DNA from: Chloroflexota bacterium
Lineage (GTDB): Bacteria; Chloroflexota; Dehalococcoidia; Lucifugimonadales; UBA1127
DNA: 64,000 nt
Assembly (NCBI GenBank): GCA_026713825.1
Contig: JAPONS010000026.1
Location: 1 to 64,000, forward strand
Direction of reading: 5' to 3'
Part shown: positions 26,779-35,431 of the stretch, piece after piece
How positions within the stretch are numbered: position 1 is the first letter of the stretch
How the letters are laid out: the number at the start of each line of letters is the position of its first letter
The notes under the pieces: generated by a model
The model's input: only the letters and a program-made list of their open reading frames with translations
What the model was told of the DNA's origin: nothing
Databases searched by the model: none
Made by a program: the position numbers and the translations under genes

Positions 26779-27618
26779 ATGCCCGCCTTCGCCGAAAACC
26801 TCCTCGCCGCCGCCGAGCGCAACCGCAGCCTCCTCTGCGTCGGCCTCGACCCCGACCCCGTGCGCATGCCCGTCGCCGACGTCGCCGAGTTCAACCGCGC
26901 CATCATCGAGGCTACCGCGGATCTAGTCTGCGCCTACAAGCCCAACCTGGCCTTCTACGAGGCGTTCGGCCCTCCCGGCCTCGACGCCCTCCGCGCCACC
27001 CTCGACGCCATCCCCGACTGGATCCCCGTCATCGCCGACGCCAAGCGCGGTGACCTCGACAACTCCTCCGCCGGCTACGCCAGGGCCCTCTTCGACGTCT
27101 GGGATTTTGACGCCGCCACCTTCCATCCCTACATGGGCCGGGACTCCCTCGCGCCCTTCCTCGCCCGCCCGGAGCGCGGCATCCTCGTCCTCTGCCGCAC
27201 CTCCAACCCCAGCGCCCGCGAGTTCCAGGACCTCCAGGTCACGCCCATGACCGGTGGCGACACCCGCCCCATGTACGAGTACGTCGCGATGACCGCCGCC
27301 AAGTGGAACGACAACGGCAACGTCGGCCTCGTCGTCGGCGCCACCTACCCCGACGAGCTCGAGCGCGTCCGCGACCTTTGCACCGACATGCCCATCCTCA
27401 TCCCCGGCGTCGGCGCGCAGGAGGGCGCCCTTGAGCGCTCCGTCGCCGCCGGCATCGACGAGCGCGGCCGCAACGCCATCGTCAACGCCAGCCGCGGCGT
27501 CATCTACGCCGGCGACGATCCCGCCACCTACCCCCAGGCCGCCCGCGACGCCGCCCAACACCTCCGCGACACCATCAACCGCGTCCTCGAAGACCGCGGC
27601 CTCGGTTGGGCCGCCTAA
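26779..27618 (+). CDS. pyrF: Orotidine 5'-phosphate decarboxylase, type 2
   Basis: Decarboxylates OMP to UMP, last step of de novo pyrimidine synthesis. 279 residues, the longer type 2 form. Motifs: LCVGLDPDP, CAYKPNLAFYEAFG, and the catalytic VIADAKRGDLDNSSAGYA. The phosphate-binding end is IPGVGAQEG with NASRGVIYA. GCAGGAG precedes the ATG. No other pyr genes adjoin. A DUF951 gene follows in the same direction across a repeat pair. Confidence 0.96.
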   Translation: MPAFAENLLAAAERNRSLLCVGLDPDPVRMPVADVAEFNRAIIEATADLVCAYKPNLAFYEAFGPPGLDALRATLDAIPDWIPVIADAKRGDLDNSSAGYARALFDVWDFDAATFHPYMGRDSLAPFLARPERGILVLCRTSNPSAREFQDLQVTPMTGGDTRPMYEYVAMTAAKWNDNGNVGLVVGATYPDELERVRDLCTDMPILIPGVGAQEGALERSVAAGIDERGRNAIVNASRGVIYAGDDPATYPQAARDAAQHLRDTINRVLEDRGLGWAA

Positions 27619-27621
27619 CCC

Positions 27622-27686
27622 CGTTCGCCCTGAGCCTGTCGAAGGGCCCCCTCGCTACCGTCATTCCCGCGAAAGCGGGAATCCAG
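27622..27686. repeat. Palindromic repeats, families B then A
   Basis: Family B (CTGAGCCTGTCGAAGGG) at 27622-27646, then a perfect family A hairpin with stem CCCGC/GCGGG at 27659-27686. The pair starts three bases after the pyrF stop. Confidence 0.9.
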
Positions 27687-27721
27687 AGAGGAAGAGGGGC
27701 GCAGCCGGAAAGGAAGTCACG

Positions 27722-27916
27722 TTGCCGCCGATCCTCGACCTGCACCTCGGAGACATCCTCACGCTGAAGAAGCAGCACCCCTGCGGTGGCTCGACGTGGG
27801 AAGTCGTGCGGGTAGGTATGGACATCGGCATCGTCTGCCGGACGTGCAACCGCCGAGTCATGCTCCCGAGAAGCGAGCTGGAGCGGCGCGTAAAACGCCA
27901 CGAACAGGCTCAGTAG
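27722..27916 (+). CDS. DUF951 family protein
   Basis: A 64-residue protein from a TTG at 27722, with AAGGAAG upstream. It matches the DUF951 pattern: LGDILTLKKQHPCGGSTWEVV, RVGMDIGIVCRTCNRRVMLP, then a basic tail. Three cysteines (HPCGG and CxxC) suggest metal or nucleic acid binding; no function is established. The longer open frame upstream runs through repeats and pyrF and is not part of the gene. The same family often sits near translation or tRNA genes; here tRNA-Gly is 10 bases beyond it, on the other strand. Confidence 0.85.
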   Translation: MPPILDLHLGDILTLKKQHPCGGSTWEVVRVGMDIGIVCRTCNRRVMLPRSELERRVKRHEQAQ

Positions 27917-27926
27917 AGGGGAAAAC

Positions 27927-28001
27927 TGGAGCGGAAGAGGGGATTCGAACCCCCGACCTCCTCCTTGGCAAGGAGGCGTTCTACCACTGAACTACTTCCG
28001 C
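27927..28001 (-). tRNA. tRNA-Gly (anticodon GCC)
   Basis: Minus-strand 75-base cloverleaf: acceptor GCGGAAG/CTTCCGC, D-arm AGTTCAGTGGTAGAACG, anticodon stem CCTCC/GGAGG around TTGCCAA (anticodon GCC), T-arm with TTCGAAT. Discriminator T and an encoded CCA end. It reads GGC and GGT glycine codons, the former heavily used here. Confidence 0.97.
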
Positions 28002-28055
28002 TCAGGTAGGCATTCATTATAGGAATCCCGTTGCCAACCGGTCAACCAACTTAAT

Positions 28056-28159
28056 CGTCATACCGGCGAACGCCGGTATCCAGGAATCCAAAAACTAGCC
28101 CGCAAACTCCGTTCGCCCTGACCCCGTCCTGAGCGCGCCGAAGGAGCCTGTCGAACGGA
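28056..28159. repeat. Palindromic repeats, family A and a doubled family B
   Basis: Family A with stem ACCGGC/GCCGGT at 28056-28083, then a family B unit at 28109-28159 interrupted by an extra CCTGAGCGCGCCGAAGGAG segment and ending GTCGAACGG. It may be a B copy inserted in a B copy. Confidence 0.75.
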
Positions 28160-28166
28160 GACCCCC

Positions 28167-29138
28167 CTACCCCGCCACCCGGCTCGGCATCGCCTCTCCC
28201 TTGCACGCCGCGATCGCGTTCTCGACTGCCATCATCGCCATCCGACGCCGCGTCGCGAAGCTCGCGCTCCCGATGTGCGGCGTCACCACCACGTTCGGCA
28301 GCGCCAGTAGCGGGTGGTCGGCCGGGATCGGCTCCGGCGCCGTCACGTCCAGCCCCGCCCCGGCAATCTGCCCTTCCCGCAGCGCCGTCAGCAGCGCCTC
28401 AGTATCCACGACGTCCCCGCGAGAGGTGTTGATGAGGAACGCCGTCGGTCGCATCGCCGCCAGCTCCGCCGCGCCCATGAGGTTGTGCGTAGAGACCGTC
28501 AGCGGCACGTGCAGCGACACAAAGTCGCTCTGTGCCAGCAGCTCTTTTAGGTCCGGCACGTACACGGCCCCCAGCGCCGCTTCCGCCTCCGTCCGGCGGT
28601 TGTTCGCCGTGTACCGGAGGCGCATGTCGAACCCCCGGGCCCGCCGCGCCACCGCGCTCCCAATCGCGCCCATGCCAACGATGCCCAGCGTCGCCCCGTA
28701 CACGTCCGTCCCCAGCCACAGCGCCGGGTGCCACAGCCCCCAGTTGCCCGCCCGCGTGTCCGCGTCGGACGCCACCACGTGCCGCGCCACCGCCAGCATC
28801 AGCGCGAAGGCCAGGTCCGCCGTCGTCTCCTCCAGCACGTCCGGTGTGTTGGAGACCAGCACGCCCCGCCCCGCGCACGTCGCCACGTCGACGTTGTTGT
28901 ACCCGACGGCCATGTTCGCGACGACCCTGAGCGTCGGCGCCGCGTTCAGCAGTTCTGCGTCCACCCGGTCCGAGATCATCGTCACGATGGCGACGCACCC
29001 CGCAGCCCGCTCGGCGAGCTTGTCCGGTGGCGGCGGCTCATACGCCTCCCACACGTCCACCTCGGCAAACTCCTCCCGCAGCCGGGCCAGCGCGTCGGGC
29101 GCAATTTCCCGCGTGACAAACACCCGTCCGTCAATCAT
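28167..29138 (-). CDS. D-2-hydroxyacid dehydrogenase (glyoxylate/hydroxypyruvate reductase type)
   Basis: NAD(P)H-dependent reductase of 2-oxoacids such as glyoxylate or hydroxypyruvate. From the ATG at 29138, which has TTGGAG upstream, it is 323 residues; the in-frame ATG at 29168 lacks a ribosome site. Opens VFVTREIAPDAL as in glycerate dehydrogenases. Cofactor loop LGIVGMGAIGSAVARR, substrate Arg in NTSRGDVVD, Glu in APEPIPADHPLL and the catalytic His in VVTPHIGSAS. The second strand lacks the Asp expected for strict NAD use (TANNRRTEA), hinting at NADPH. Divergent from malic enzyme. Confidence 0.92.
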   Translation of the reverse strand: MIDGRVFVTREIAPDALARLREEFAEVDVWEAYEPPPPDKLAERAAGCVAIVTMISDRVDAELLNAAPTLRVVANMAVGYNNVDVATCAGRGVLVSNTPDVLEETTADLAFALMLAVARHVVASDADTRAGNWGLWHPALWLGTDVYGATLGIVGMGAIGSAVARRARGFDMRLRYTANNRRTEAEAALGAVYVPDLKELLAQSDFVSLHVPLTVSTHNLMGAAELAAMRPTAFLINTSRGDVVDTEALLTALREGQIAGAGLDVTAPEPIPADHPLLALPNVVVTPHIGSASFATRRRMAMMAVENAIAACKGEAMPSRVAG

Positions 29139-29300
29139 GCGCGTCTCCAAAGCGGTCTCTGTCTTCATTGTAGATGCTGGAAGGTGGGACGCTTCAATGC
29201 CGTTGCGAAGCTGTTGGTGGTATAGACCATTCCTTTAGCTTGGGGGCTATTGATACATGCCAGACGCTGACTCCAAACGTATTGCCGCTCTCGCTCGCCC

Positions 29301-29330
29301 TTGCCCATACAAGACCAAGTTGGGTACTAT
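29301..29330 (+). promoter_or_regulatory. Candidate promoter for malic enzyme
   Basis: TTGCCC at 29301-29306, 18-base spacer, TACTAT at 29325-29330, about 100 bases before the ATG. A GC-rich potential hairpin (GACGGGGCCGTCCCC) lies between promoter and gene. Confidence 0.4.
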
Positions 29331-29429
29331 GGCTGCAATCTGCGCTGGCTTTGCTACGGTCTTGCTGTCGCAGTCGACGGGAGACGGGGCCGTCCCCCGC
29401 ACCCAACACCGCCGGGGAGGGATCCAGCA

Positions 29430-30887
29430 ATGACCACGAGGCACAACCCTAGTATCGCCTATAGCATCACGGTGCGGGCCCAGTACCCCAACCGCGTCGG
29501 CATGCTGGCCGCCATCTCCGCTGCCATCGGCGAGGTAGAGGGCGACATCGGCGCGATCGACACCGTCAGCTCCAGCCGCACCTCCATGACCCGCGACATC
29601 ACCGTCAACGCCCGCGACGTTGCCCACGGCGAGCGTATCGCCAACCGCGTCCGCAAGGTGCCCGGCGTCAAGGTGGCCAGCGTCTCTGACCCCGTCTTCC
29701 TGCGGCACCTCGGCGGCAAGATTGAGGTCAACAGCCGCTCGCCCGTCACCACCCGCAATGACATGTCCATCGTTTACACGCCCGGCGTCGGCCGCGTAAG
29801 CATGGCCATCTACCACGACCCGCAGGCCCTCTGGACGCTGACGGGCAAGGGCAATACCGTCGCCGTTGTCACCGACGGCACCGCCGTCCTCGGCCTCGGC
29901 GACATCGGCCCCGGCGGCGCCATGCCCGTTATGGAGGGCAAGGCCGTCCTCTTCAAGGAGCTCGCCGGCGTCGACGCCTACCCCATCTGCCTCGACACCA
30001 AGGACGCCGACGAGATCGTTGAGATCGTGAAGGCCATCAGCCCCGGCTTCGGCGGCGTCAACTTGGAGGACATCTCCGCCCCCCGCTGCTTCTATGTCGA
30101 GGAGCGCCTGAAGGACGAGTTGGACATCCCCATCTTCCATGACGACCAGCACGGCACTGCCGTCGTGGTGCTGGCCGGCCTCATCAACGCCGTCAAGATC
30201 ACCGGCAAGAAGATGGAAGACCTGAAGGTGGTGGTCAACGGCGTGGGCGCCAGCGGCATTGCCTGCGCCAAGATCCTCATGACCGCCGGCTGCTACAACA
30301 TCATCGGCTGCGACACCCAGGGCATCGTCTACCGCGGCCGCGACAACCGCGGCAACAAGGCCAAGGACGAGTTCGCGGAGATCAGCAACCCCGACAACAT
30401 CGAGGGCGACCTCGCCAAGGCCATGCAAGGCGCGGACGTCTTCCTCGGCCTCTCCGGCCCCAACACCGTCACCCCCGCTATGGCAAGGGAAATGAACGAC
30501 GAGCCCATCATCTTCGCCATGGCCAACCCGGACCCGGAGATCTGGCCCGAGGAGGCCCAGGGCATCGCGAGGGTCATGGCAACCGGCCGTTCTGACTACC
30601 CCAACCAGATCAACAACGCCCTCTGCTTTCCCGGCATCTTCCGGGGCGCCCTGGACGTCCGCGCCCGTGAGATCAACGAGGAGATGAAGCTCGCCGCCGC
30701 CCAGGCCATCGCCGCCGGCGTCCCCAACAGCGACCTCAACGAGGACTACATCATCCCCAGCATCTTCGATAAGGGTGTCGTCCGCCGCGTCGCCCGGGAG
30801 GTGGCCGCCGCCGCCCAGCGCACCGGCGTCGCCCGCCGCTCCCGCCGCCGCGTAACCTCCTACTCCCCCCGCAGCCGCGGCGTGTAG
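29430..30887 (+). CDS. NAD-dependent malic enzyme with N-terminal ACT domain
   Basis: Oxidatively decarboxylates malate to pyruvate. 485 residues from the ATG at 29430 (GGGGAGGGA upstream). Residues ~10-85 form an ACT-type regulatory domain ([21 protein letters not shown]), suggesting amino-acid or other small-ligand control. The catalytic part has [32 protein letters not shown], metal ligands in [16 protein letters not shown], the cofactor loop [16 protein letters not shown] and [12 protein letters not shown]. It ends with a basic tail (RRSRRRV). A PIN toxin gene converges on it eight bases away. Confidence 0.94.
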   Translation: MTTRHNPSIAYSITVRAQYPNRVGMLAAISAAIGEVEGDIGAIDTVSSSRTSMTRDITVNARDVAHGERIANRVRKVPGVKVASVSDPVFLRHLGGKIEVNSRSPVTTRNDMSIVYTPGVGRVSMAIYHDPQALWTLTGKGNTVAVVTDGTAVLGLGDIGPGGAMPVMEGKAVLFKELAGVDAYPICLDTKDADEIVEIVKAISPGFGGVNLEDISAPRCFYVEERLKDELDIPIFHDDQHGTAVVVLAGLINAVKITGKKMEDLKVVVNGVGASGIACAKILMTAGCYNIIGCDTQGIVYRGRDNRGNKAKDEFAEISNPDNIEGDLAKAMQGADVFLGLSGPNTVTPAMAREMNDEPIIFAMANPDPEIWPEEAQGIARVMATGRSDYPNQINNALCFPGIFRGALDVRAREINEEMKLAAAQAIAAGVPNSDLNEDYIIPSIFDKGVVRRVAREVAAAAQRTGVARRSRRRVTSYSPRSRGV

Positions 30888-30894
30888 GTGGTCA

Positions 30895-31293
30895 CTATTC
30901 CCGGGCGTCCACCCGCACGAGCTCGCTCTGCCAATCGAGGATGCGGCGGTCTGAGGTGAGAAGGTCGTGGCCTCCAAGCGCCGTCGCGACGATAAAGCGA
31001 TCGGCTGGGTCTCGATGGAGGTCGGTGAGAAGACCGGCGCGCACTGCGATGTTGCCGTCGACAGGAATCTCCACCAGACCATCGCGCAGCAGGGTAGCGC
31101 GCCATGTTTCTACATCCACGCGAAGTTCTATGCGCCCCTTCCCGTGGAGCATCGCTACTTCCCAGAACGTAATGGTTGAAACGGCAAGATTGGCGTCTTG
31201 TAAGGCCTGCTCAATACGGAGTCTGGCCCGCCTGCCTAGGCGTGAGTCCCCAAGCCGGTCCCAGACAAGCGCTTGTGTATCCAGCACTAGCAT
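30895..31293 (-). CDS. PIN-domain toxin, VapC family
   Basis: Putative ribonuclease toxin. 132 residues from the ATG at 31293. Acidic PIN residues are in place: D5 (VLDTQALVW), E45 (TFWEVAML), and D95/D98 in DPADRFIVATAL, followed by LLTSDRRIL. The start lies inside the antitoxin gene, overlapping by seven bases, the usual arrangement for translational coupling. The longer upstream start would run deeper into the antitoxin. Target RNA unknown. Confidence 0.9.
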   Translation of the reverse strand: MLVLDTQALVWDRLGDSRLGRRARLRIEQALQDANLAVSTITFWEVAMLHGKGRIELRVDVETWRATLLRDGLVEIPVDGNIAVRAGLLTDLHRDPADRFIVATALGGHDLLTSDRRILDWQSELVRVDARE

Positions 31294-31571
31294 GGGTTCA
31301 ACACCCGGTCCGGATTGGACTCCGCCTCCCACTCTTCGCTCGTGTCAATATCGAGGTCACCGTGGATGACTATGAGCCCTCGGTCCCGTCCAAACCACGG
31401 CGTCTTCGGCTTTTCCCGCAGCGGCGCCAGCTTCGCCACCGGCTCCCCGAACTTCGTAATGACAATCTCCTCGCCGCTCTCCGCGACTTCATCCATCAAC
31501 TGCAGGCACTTCGCCTTGAACTCGGACGCCTTGATCGTCCGCGTTGGGGTTTGTCCTGTATAGGTCGCCAT
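31287..31571 (-). CDS. Type II antitoxin, Phd/YefM family
   Basis: 94 residues. The N-terminal Phd/YefM fold is visible: TIKASEFKAKCLQLMDEVAESGEEIVITKFGEPVAKLAPL, which binds DNA as a dimer. The C-terminal part (DTSEEWEAES) would neutralise the PIN toxin encoded next. AAGGAG stands before the ATG. Autoregulation through a palindrome near the start is expected from the family; CATGGTCATGGCCATGG at 31607-31623 contains a CCATGGCCATG-like symmetric stretch that could be the operator, which is inference. Confidence 0.88.
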   Translation of the reverse strand: MATYTGQTPTRTIKASEFKAKCLQLMDEVAESGEEIVITKFGEPVAKLAPLREKPKTPWFGRDRGLIVIHGDLDIDTSEEWEAESNPDRVLNPC

Positions 31572-31655
31572 GTACGGCTCCTTGCAAAGTGGTCTCCGAA
31601 TAATACCATGGTCATGGCCATGGTCACAATCCGCTCGCCAGACGCTCCAACGCCC

Positions 31656-32486
31656 TCACCCCGGCAGCCTCCGCGACGACCGCGTGATGCCCCGCCGAAT
31701 GGCGAGCGCGTTCGGCATCGCCTTCGTCACCACGCGCCAGAACGCCTTCGAGTGGTTCCGCACCTTCAGGTGCGCCAGCTCGTGCACCGCGACGTACTCG
31801 ATATCCTGCTCGTCCAGCATCAGGCACCGCCAGCTGAACCGCAGCACCCCGTCCGCCGAGCAGCTCCCCCACTGCGCCCGCGCCCCGCTGATGCGCACCA
31901 CCGGCTTGGCCATCGGCGCCACAAACGGCTTGCACTCGTCCACCGCTTGTTGAATGACCTCCGCCGCCTGTGTCCTGTACCACCCGACCAGCGCCTCTCG
32001 AACGCTTTCCCTGAGGGCATCTCCCTCCAGCCCCGGTGGCGCCGTCACATGAAAGTGCCATCTGCCGAGGTAGATGAGGTCGGGCTCCTCGACGAAGACG
32101 TTGCAGTCCTCGTCGTGAAGGCTCACCGCCACTGCCTCAACCGGTCCTGCCTCGATGGTTATCGCGGCGTTTCGACCGAGGTACGGCACGCTTTCGCCGT
32201 ACCCGAAGGGTGGGATCTTGGGCCGCTCTCGGTACTCGATCAGCTTGTCCACTACCCAGCTGCCCTTGGCCTGCACGAACTCTCGAACGCGCCTCTGCGA
32301 GATCCGCACCGGCGCCCGCACCTCCACTATCCCGCCCAGCACGCGAAGTCCCATCGTCCGCTTGCGCCTAGGGCTGCGAATAACGGTGAAGTCGATGCGG
32401 CGTCCGTTCCACTCGACCGAGTCCAGCTCAGGCGGTGGCGGCGGGCGAATCGGCCGCTTGCGCGGTCGGGGAATGGCCAATTTCAT
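31656..32486 (-). CDS. YgjP/WLM-type zinc metallopeptidase domain protein
   Basis: 276 residues. The N-terminal half is a beta-rich domain of the YgjP/DUF45 type (VIRSPRRKRTMGLRVLGGIVEVRAP, QRRVREFVQAKGSWV). The C-terminal half carries the zinc site HELAHL at 235-240 with a third ligand likely in H245 (RNHSKAFW), preceded by the conserved RAQWGSCSADGVLRFSWRCLMLD. The middle is longer than in E. coli YgjP. Family members are cytoplasmic proteases of uncertain substrate, often near restriction or repair genes. The Pro-rich start (RPPPPPE) is unusual. Confidence 0.88.
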   Translation of the reverse strand: MKLAIPRPRKRPIRPPPPPELDSVEWNGRRIDFTVIRSPRRKRTMGLRVLGGIVEVRAPVRISQRRVREFVQAKGSWVVDKLIEYRERPKIPPFGYGESVPYLGRNAAITIEAGPVEAVAVSLHDEDCNVFVEEPDLIYLGRWHFHVTAPPGLEGDALRESVREALVGWYRTQAAEVIQQAVDECKPFVAPMAKPVVRISGARAQWGSCSADGVLRFSWRCLMLDEQDIEYVAVHELAHLKVRNHSKAFWRVVTKAMPNALAIRRGITRSSRRLPG

Positions 32487-32581
32487 AGGTGTAGTTTAGA
32501 GCTGCGTTGGTGTACACGCTATGTGCTGAGGTAACAGTTTCTGGGCTTGCGCTGAACCGGGCTGGATGGTGAGGAAATCAG

Positions 32582-33433
32582 CTATTGCACAGTCACGTTC
32601 GGCACGTCCTCGTCCAGCCCGATGATGAAGTTCCGAACGATGCGGTTAAACCCTTCCGGCCGCTCCGCCATCGGCAGGTGCCCCGCGCCGTCGACCCCCG
32701 CCAGTCGCGCGTTCGCCATCCGTTCCCGCAGCCGCTCCGCCTGCGACAACGGCGCGATGCCGTCCATGACGCCCCACACCAGCAGCGTCTCCGCCGTCAG
32801 TCCCTCGACGGCCCCCGTAAGTTCCGCGTCGCCGATGCCGTCCGCGACCTTCGCCAGCGTCTCCCGTCCCTTCGACTGCCGCATGAACTCCGGCCCCTGC
32901 CGCACGTTCTCCCACTGCGTGCCGAAGCCCGTCCGGTCCGCCGTCGCGACCATCCCCAGACGGGCGAACATCCCCGTCGCAAACGCCTCGTCGTCCATCG
33001 CCGCCATGTCCACCGATGGCGCGTCGTCCCACGAGAGCCCCAGTGGGTCGACGAGCACCAGCCGACGGAACCGCTCCGGTTGCGCCGCCGCCATCCGCAT
33101 CGCCAGCCAGCCGCCGACGCAGTGGCCTATCAGCGTCGCCTCCTCGATTCCCGCGTCGCCGAGCAGCCCGGCAATGAGCCGCGCGTAGTCGTCGACGCTC
33201 GAGACACCCTCCGGCGGCGCACCGTCGGCCCAGCCCGGCATCTGCGGCGCCCAGATGTCCGTCACGGTGCCCATTGCGATGTGGTAGCTCTCCCACCGCC
33301 CCGACGGCCCCATGCCGTGCAGGTACACCACCGGCGCGTACCGTTCCAGCCGCCCGCCCCGGAAGTAGGGCACCTCCACGCCGCCAACTTGCGCCGTGTG
33401 CCGGCCGTAGACCGAGCCGTCTGCTGCACCCAT
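32582..33433 (-). CDS. Alpha/beta hydrolase with cysteine nucleophile
   Basis: 283 residues. Oxyanion loop VVYLHGMGPSG, nucleophile elbow LIGHCVGGWLAMRMA, acid D224 in GVMDGIAP and histidine H252 in GAGHLPMAE. The nucleophile position is Cys105 rather than Ser, as in dienelactone hydrolases, although overall sequence looks like the standard hydrolase/carboxylesterase branch. AGGAG lies before the ATG. Substrate unknown; its place at the edge of a catabolic region suggests cleavage of a ring-opened product or ester. Confidence 0.88.
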   Translation of the reverse strand: MGAADGSVYGRHTAQVGGVEVPYFRGGRLERYAPVVYLHGMGPSGRWESYHIAMGTVTDIWAPQMPGWADGAPPEGVSSVDDYARLIAGLLGDAGIEEATLIGHCVGGWLAMRMAAAQPERFRRLVLVDPLGLSWDDAPSVDMAAMDDEAFATGMFARLGMVATADRTGFGTQWENVRQGPEFMRQSKGRETLAKVADGIGDAELTGAVEGLTAETLLVWGVMDGIAPLSQAERLRERMANARLAGVDGAGHLPMAERPEGFNRIVRNFIIGLDEDVPNVTVQ

Positions 33434-33489
33434 GAGTCCGCTCCTGAAATGCTATGCGTTGAGGATGTTCGCCAACCCGTTCATCGAAT

Positions 33490-33517
33490 CGTCATTCCCG
33501 CGGAGGCGGGAATCCAG
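33490..33517. repeat. Palindromic repeat, family A
   Basis: CATTCCCGCGGAGGCGGGAATCC, a perfect ATTCCC-N8-GGGAAT copy upstream of the hydrolase gene. Confidence 0.9.
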
Positions 33518-33591
33518 TAGGGCAGGGTTGGCGCTTGTTCGCCAGTCCGTTGGGCTTTAGGTTGTCAAACTGCCTGGCTGACAGATGGCCC

Positions 33592-34101
33592 TTATGCCGA
33601 CTCCGTCCACCAGATCTTTACGCAGTCGATGTGAAACCCGGACCCCGGCGCCGCGGGATCCGGCACCGGCCCGCCCTCTGGCACCGCCACCTCGACGCGC
33701 ACCAGGTAGTCCTCGCCCGACTCCACCCGCCGCTGTGCCGAGAGCGAAGCGTCAGGGTCCGTCTGGTCGGCGATGGCGCTGAAGTCCCCGTACGCGCCGG
33801 AGTAGATGGCCTGCCGCTCCGAGCCCGACTTGTAGAAGCTCTCGATGAGCACCTGCGCATCGTCCGGCACCGTCGCCCCGTCCTTCGCCGCCATGTGCAG
33901 CCGGAGCCTGCTGCCCCGGTGCTCCGCCGTCGGCCCAACGAAGATGAACAGGAACGGGTTCCCGTCCGGCCCCGGCTCCGGCACCGCCAGCTCCCAGCCC
34001 CCCACCGCCATCCCGTCGCGGGTCTCCTGTATCAACCGGGTTATCTCCACCGAGTTCTCGTCGAGGACATGGTTCGCGCCGTTGTACAGGGGCAGGGGCA
34101 T
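33592..34101 (-). CDS. Protein of unknown function linked to a luciferase-like monooxygenase
   Basis: 169 residues from the ATG at 34101, which has GGAGG nine bases upstream; a longer version from 34143 is possible. I do not recognise the family. It looks beta-rich, with alternating hydrophobic strands (NPFLFIFVGPTAEHRG, SRLRLHMAAKDGA, YLVRVEVAVPEGG, FHIDCVKIWW), like a single jelly-roll or lipocalin-type domain. No signal peptide or membrane segment. It lies 61 bases beyond the monooxygenase on the same strand, so the two may be co-expressed. Confidence 0.65.
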   Translation of the reverse strand: MPLPLYNGANHVLDENSVEITRLIQETRDGMAVGGWELAVPEPGPDGNPFLFIFVGPTAEHRGSRLRLHMAAKDGATVPDDAQVLIESFYKSGSERQAIYSGAYGDFSAIADQTDPDASLSAQRRVESGEDYLVRVEVAVPEGGPVPDPAAPGSGFHIDCVKIWWTESA

Positions 34102-34162
34102 CGCGATCGCCTCCGTGGCCGAGGCTCGCCTCAAGCGCTCCACCGGCCGGTGTTGGTATTGG

Positions 34163-35293
34163 TTAGCTGGCGTTCACTCCCGCCAGCGCGGGCATCACGT
34201 GCTCCGCAAACAGCCTCTTGGACTTCATCACGTGCTCGTGCTTCAGCTTCCCGCACCGGAACATCCCCAGGAAGTTGCCGTAGCCCGCCGTCTCCATGTC
34301 GTTCCGCAGCCACTCCGTCACGTAATCCGGGTCGCCGCACACGATGTAGCCCGACTCCCGCAGCTTCTCGAACGGCGTCCCCGGTGCCGGCATCTCCGAG
34401 CCCCGTGACCGCTTCCGGTAGTCGAAGCTCCTGTCCGTCTGCACGCCCGGCAGCGGCGCCGGCATCGGCACCGGCCGGCTGAACGCCGTTAGCCGCCGAA
34501 CGTACATCACCGCCTCGCGGCACTCCTCGATCGCCTGCTCGTTCGTCTCCGCCACGTGCAGGTACCGCGACCCGATGAAGTAGTCCGGCGTCGCCTCCCA
34601 CCCGTACTGGTCCCGCGCGACGTCCTTGTAGTACTCGAAGGCGTCCTGGAACACCGCCGTCGGATTCCACACCCGCGCGATGGGGATGCGCCGCTCCGCC
34701 GCAAACTCGATCGTCTCCGCCGACCCCGCCGGCATCCAGATCGGCAACGGGTTCTGGATCGGCTTCGGCCACACAGAGACCGCCCGCAGGTTGTAGAACT
34801 TTCCCTCGTAGTCGAACAGCTCCTCTGACAGGCACTTCTTCACGATGTCGTACGACTCCGCGAACCGCTCCCGGCTCGTGAACGGGTCCACGTTGTACGA
34901 GATCAGCTCCTGCGGCACGCCCCGCACGATCCCGCCGATGAATCGCCCGCCCGACAGGCAGTCGAGCTGCGCAAACTCCTCCGCCGTGTGCACCGGGTGG
35001 CGCAGCGGCAGCACGTGACCCATCACGCCCACCTTCATCCGCTTCGTCAGCGCGATCAGCGCCGACGCCAGCGGCGTGCTCGACGGGTTCAGGCTGAAGT
35101 ACGTGAAGTGGTGCTCGTTGACGAACACCCCCTCGAACCCCAGCTCCTCGCAGAGCAGGAACTCCTCCAGGTGCTCGTGGTATGTCTCCGCTGCCAGGCC
35201 GGGGTCGCAGAAGCGGTTCGTCTGCAGCGTCTCCGGCCCCACCTCGTCGGGTACGCCGGGGTACGTGAACTCATCGAAGCCATAGAATTTCAT
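34163..35293 (-). CDS. Luciferase-like flavin-dependent monooxygenase (LLM class)
   Basis: 376 residues of the bacterial luciferase-like family, TIM-barrel enzymes using FMN or F420. Conserved segments: ELGFEGVFVNEHHFTYFSLNPSSTPLAS, VGVMGHVLPLRHPVHTAEEFAQLDCLSGGRFIGGIVRG, SVWPKPIQNPLPIWMPAGS and YIVCGDPDYVTEWL. It probably oxidises an organic substrate in this catabolic region. No flavin reductase is adjacent, which would fit F420 use or a shared reductase. Divergent from hyuB. Confidence 0.9.
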   Translation of the reverse strand: MKFYGFDEFTYPGVPDEVGPETLQTNRFCDPGLAAETYHEHLEEFLLCEELGFEGVFVNEHHFTYFSLNPSSTPLASALIALTKRMKVGVMGHVLPLRHPVHTAEEFAQLDCLSGGRFIGGIVRGVPQELISYNVDPFTSRERFAESYDIVKKCLSEELFDYEGKFYNLRAVSVWPKPIQNPLPIWMPAGSAETIEFAAERRIPIARVWNPTAVFQDAFEYYKDVARDQYGWEATPDYFIGSRYLHVAETNEQAIEECREAVMYVRRLTAFSRPVPMPAPLPGVQTDRSFDYRKRSRGSEMPAPGTPFEKLRESGYIVCGDPDYVTEWLRNDMETAGYGNFLGMFRCGKLKHEHVMKSKRLFAEHVMPALAGVNAS

Positions 35294-35372
35294 GGGGAGA
35301 GTGACTCCTCTCTATCGCGGTCGCCGAAAACGGCTACGCAGTGATACCACGTTCAACACCGTCAGCGCAACC

Positions 35373-35400
35373 TTGGTCGCCATCGGCGAGGTGGTACAAT
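35373..35400 (+). promoter_or_regulatory. Promoter for the hydantoinase-B-like gene
   Basis: TTGGTC at 35373-35378, a 16-base spacer, TACAAT at 35395-35400 with an extended TGG before it. It is 32 bases before the ATG. Confidence 0.6.
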
Positions 35401-35431
35401 CACGCATAGAACAACACACCCGGAGGCCCCA

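Noticed and set aside
29247-31082. 611-residue minus-strand frame over malic enzyme
   Set aside because: Gly/Asp/Val/Ala-rich composition typical of the antisense of a GC-rich gene; malic enzyme motifs are clear on the other strand.
31176-32534. 452-residue plus-strand frame over the antitoxin and metallopeptidase genes
   Set aside because: Antisense shadow rich in Arg, His and Pro; both genes beneath have clear family motifs.
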